Of a stretch of 12,357 bases of DNA, positions 12,317-12,357 are shown piece by piece; position 1 is the first letter of the stretch; each line of letters begins with the position of its first letter. A model generated the notes under the pieces. It saw nothing but the letters and a program-made list of their open reading frames with translations, made no database searches and was not told the origin of the DNA. The stretch lies in assembly GCA_002508545.1 (NCBI GenBank), contig DAVH01000036.1:1-12357 (forward strand), read 5' to 3'. The position numbers and the translations under genes were made by a program. The DNA comes from Methanomassiliicoccus sp. UBA6 (lineage in GTDB: Archaea > Thermoplasmatota > Thermoplasmata > Methanomassiliicoccales > Methanomassiliicoccaceae).

Positions 12317-12357
12317 AGCTTCCACACCTCCTCCGGCCTTATCGTGCCCTTGTACAG
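12313..12357 (-). CDS. hisA: HisA C-terminus, partial (ProFAR isomerase)
   Basis: Only the last 14 codons and stop are inside the window: LYKGTIRPEEVWKL. The start of this piece resembles the ALYEGxI segment near the end of HisA, where a phosphate-binding loop leads to the final helix. HisA isomerises ProFAR to PRFAR, the substrate of HisF. The TGA overlaps the hisB ATG (ATGA). The call rests on a very short match plus position immediately upstream of hisB and hisF, so it is tentative; the left-out remainder lies beyond the right edge. Confidence 0.6.
   Translation of the reverse strand: MYKGTIRPEEVWKL

Overview
The window looks like a chromosomal segment of a GC-rich archaeon. The evidence is a set of archaeal-type genes (an ApgM-family protein, HypF, HisIE, a PHP-type histidinol-phosphatase candidate), AT-rich TATA-like boxes about 25-27 bases upstream of several starts, and at least two genes (hypF, mtnP) whose start codon lies at the expected transcription start, i.e. 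probable leaderless mRNAs. My best guess is a Thermoplasmatota lineage such as Methanomassiliicoccales. That is an inference from gene style and base composition, not proven here. No mobile element, CRISPR array, rRNA or tRNA gene was seen.

Region 1-2011 is the least ordinary part. A divergent ApgM-family gene runs off the left edge on the minus strand. Opposite it are a YeaO-like DUF488 gene, a 62-aa orphan gene with a TTG start, and an unrecognised 146-aa gene. The intergenic space between the last two holds a roughly 100-base, 26-bp imperfect hairpin that ends in an oligo-T run on the minus strand, a candidate small RNA.

Region 2012-7541 holds independently transcribed housekeeping genes: hypF (minus), gcvH (plus), mtnP (minus), then a two-gene plus-strand unit of a flavin-reductase-like protein and a class I/II aminotransferase joined by an ATGA overlap. 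Divergent pairs (hypF/gcvH and mtnP/flavin reductase) each share a short promoter region.

Region 7551-12357 is one tightly packed minus-strand amino-acid operon. In transcription order it is hisA (only its last 14 residues are in the window), hisB, hisF, hisIE, a PHP phosphoesterase, aspartokinase (lysC) and prephenate dehydratase (pheA). Junctions are ATGA overlaps or 1-4 base gaps. The products cover several histidine steps, the probable histinol-phosphate phosphatase, the entry to the aspartate family and the branch to phenylalanine. The convergent aminotransferase ends 9 bases from pheA, so the 3' ends of the two transcripts probably overlap.

No clear new multi-gene system is visible. 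The points most worth checking are the hairpin element, the ApgM-like protein without the usual nucleophile motif, the shortened HisB with altered motifs, and the HypF zinc-ligand substitution.
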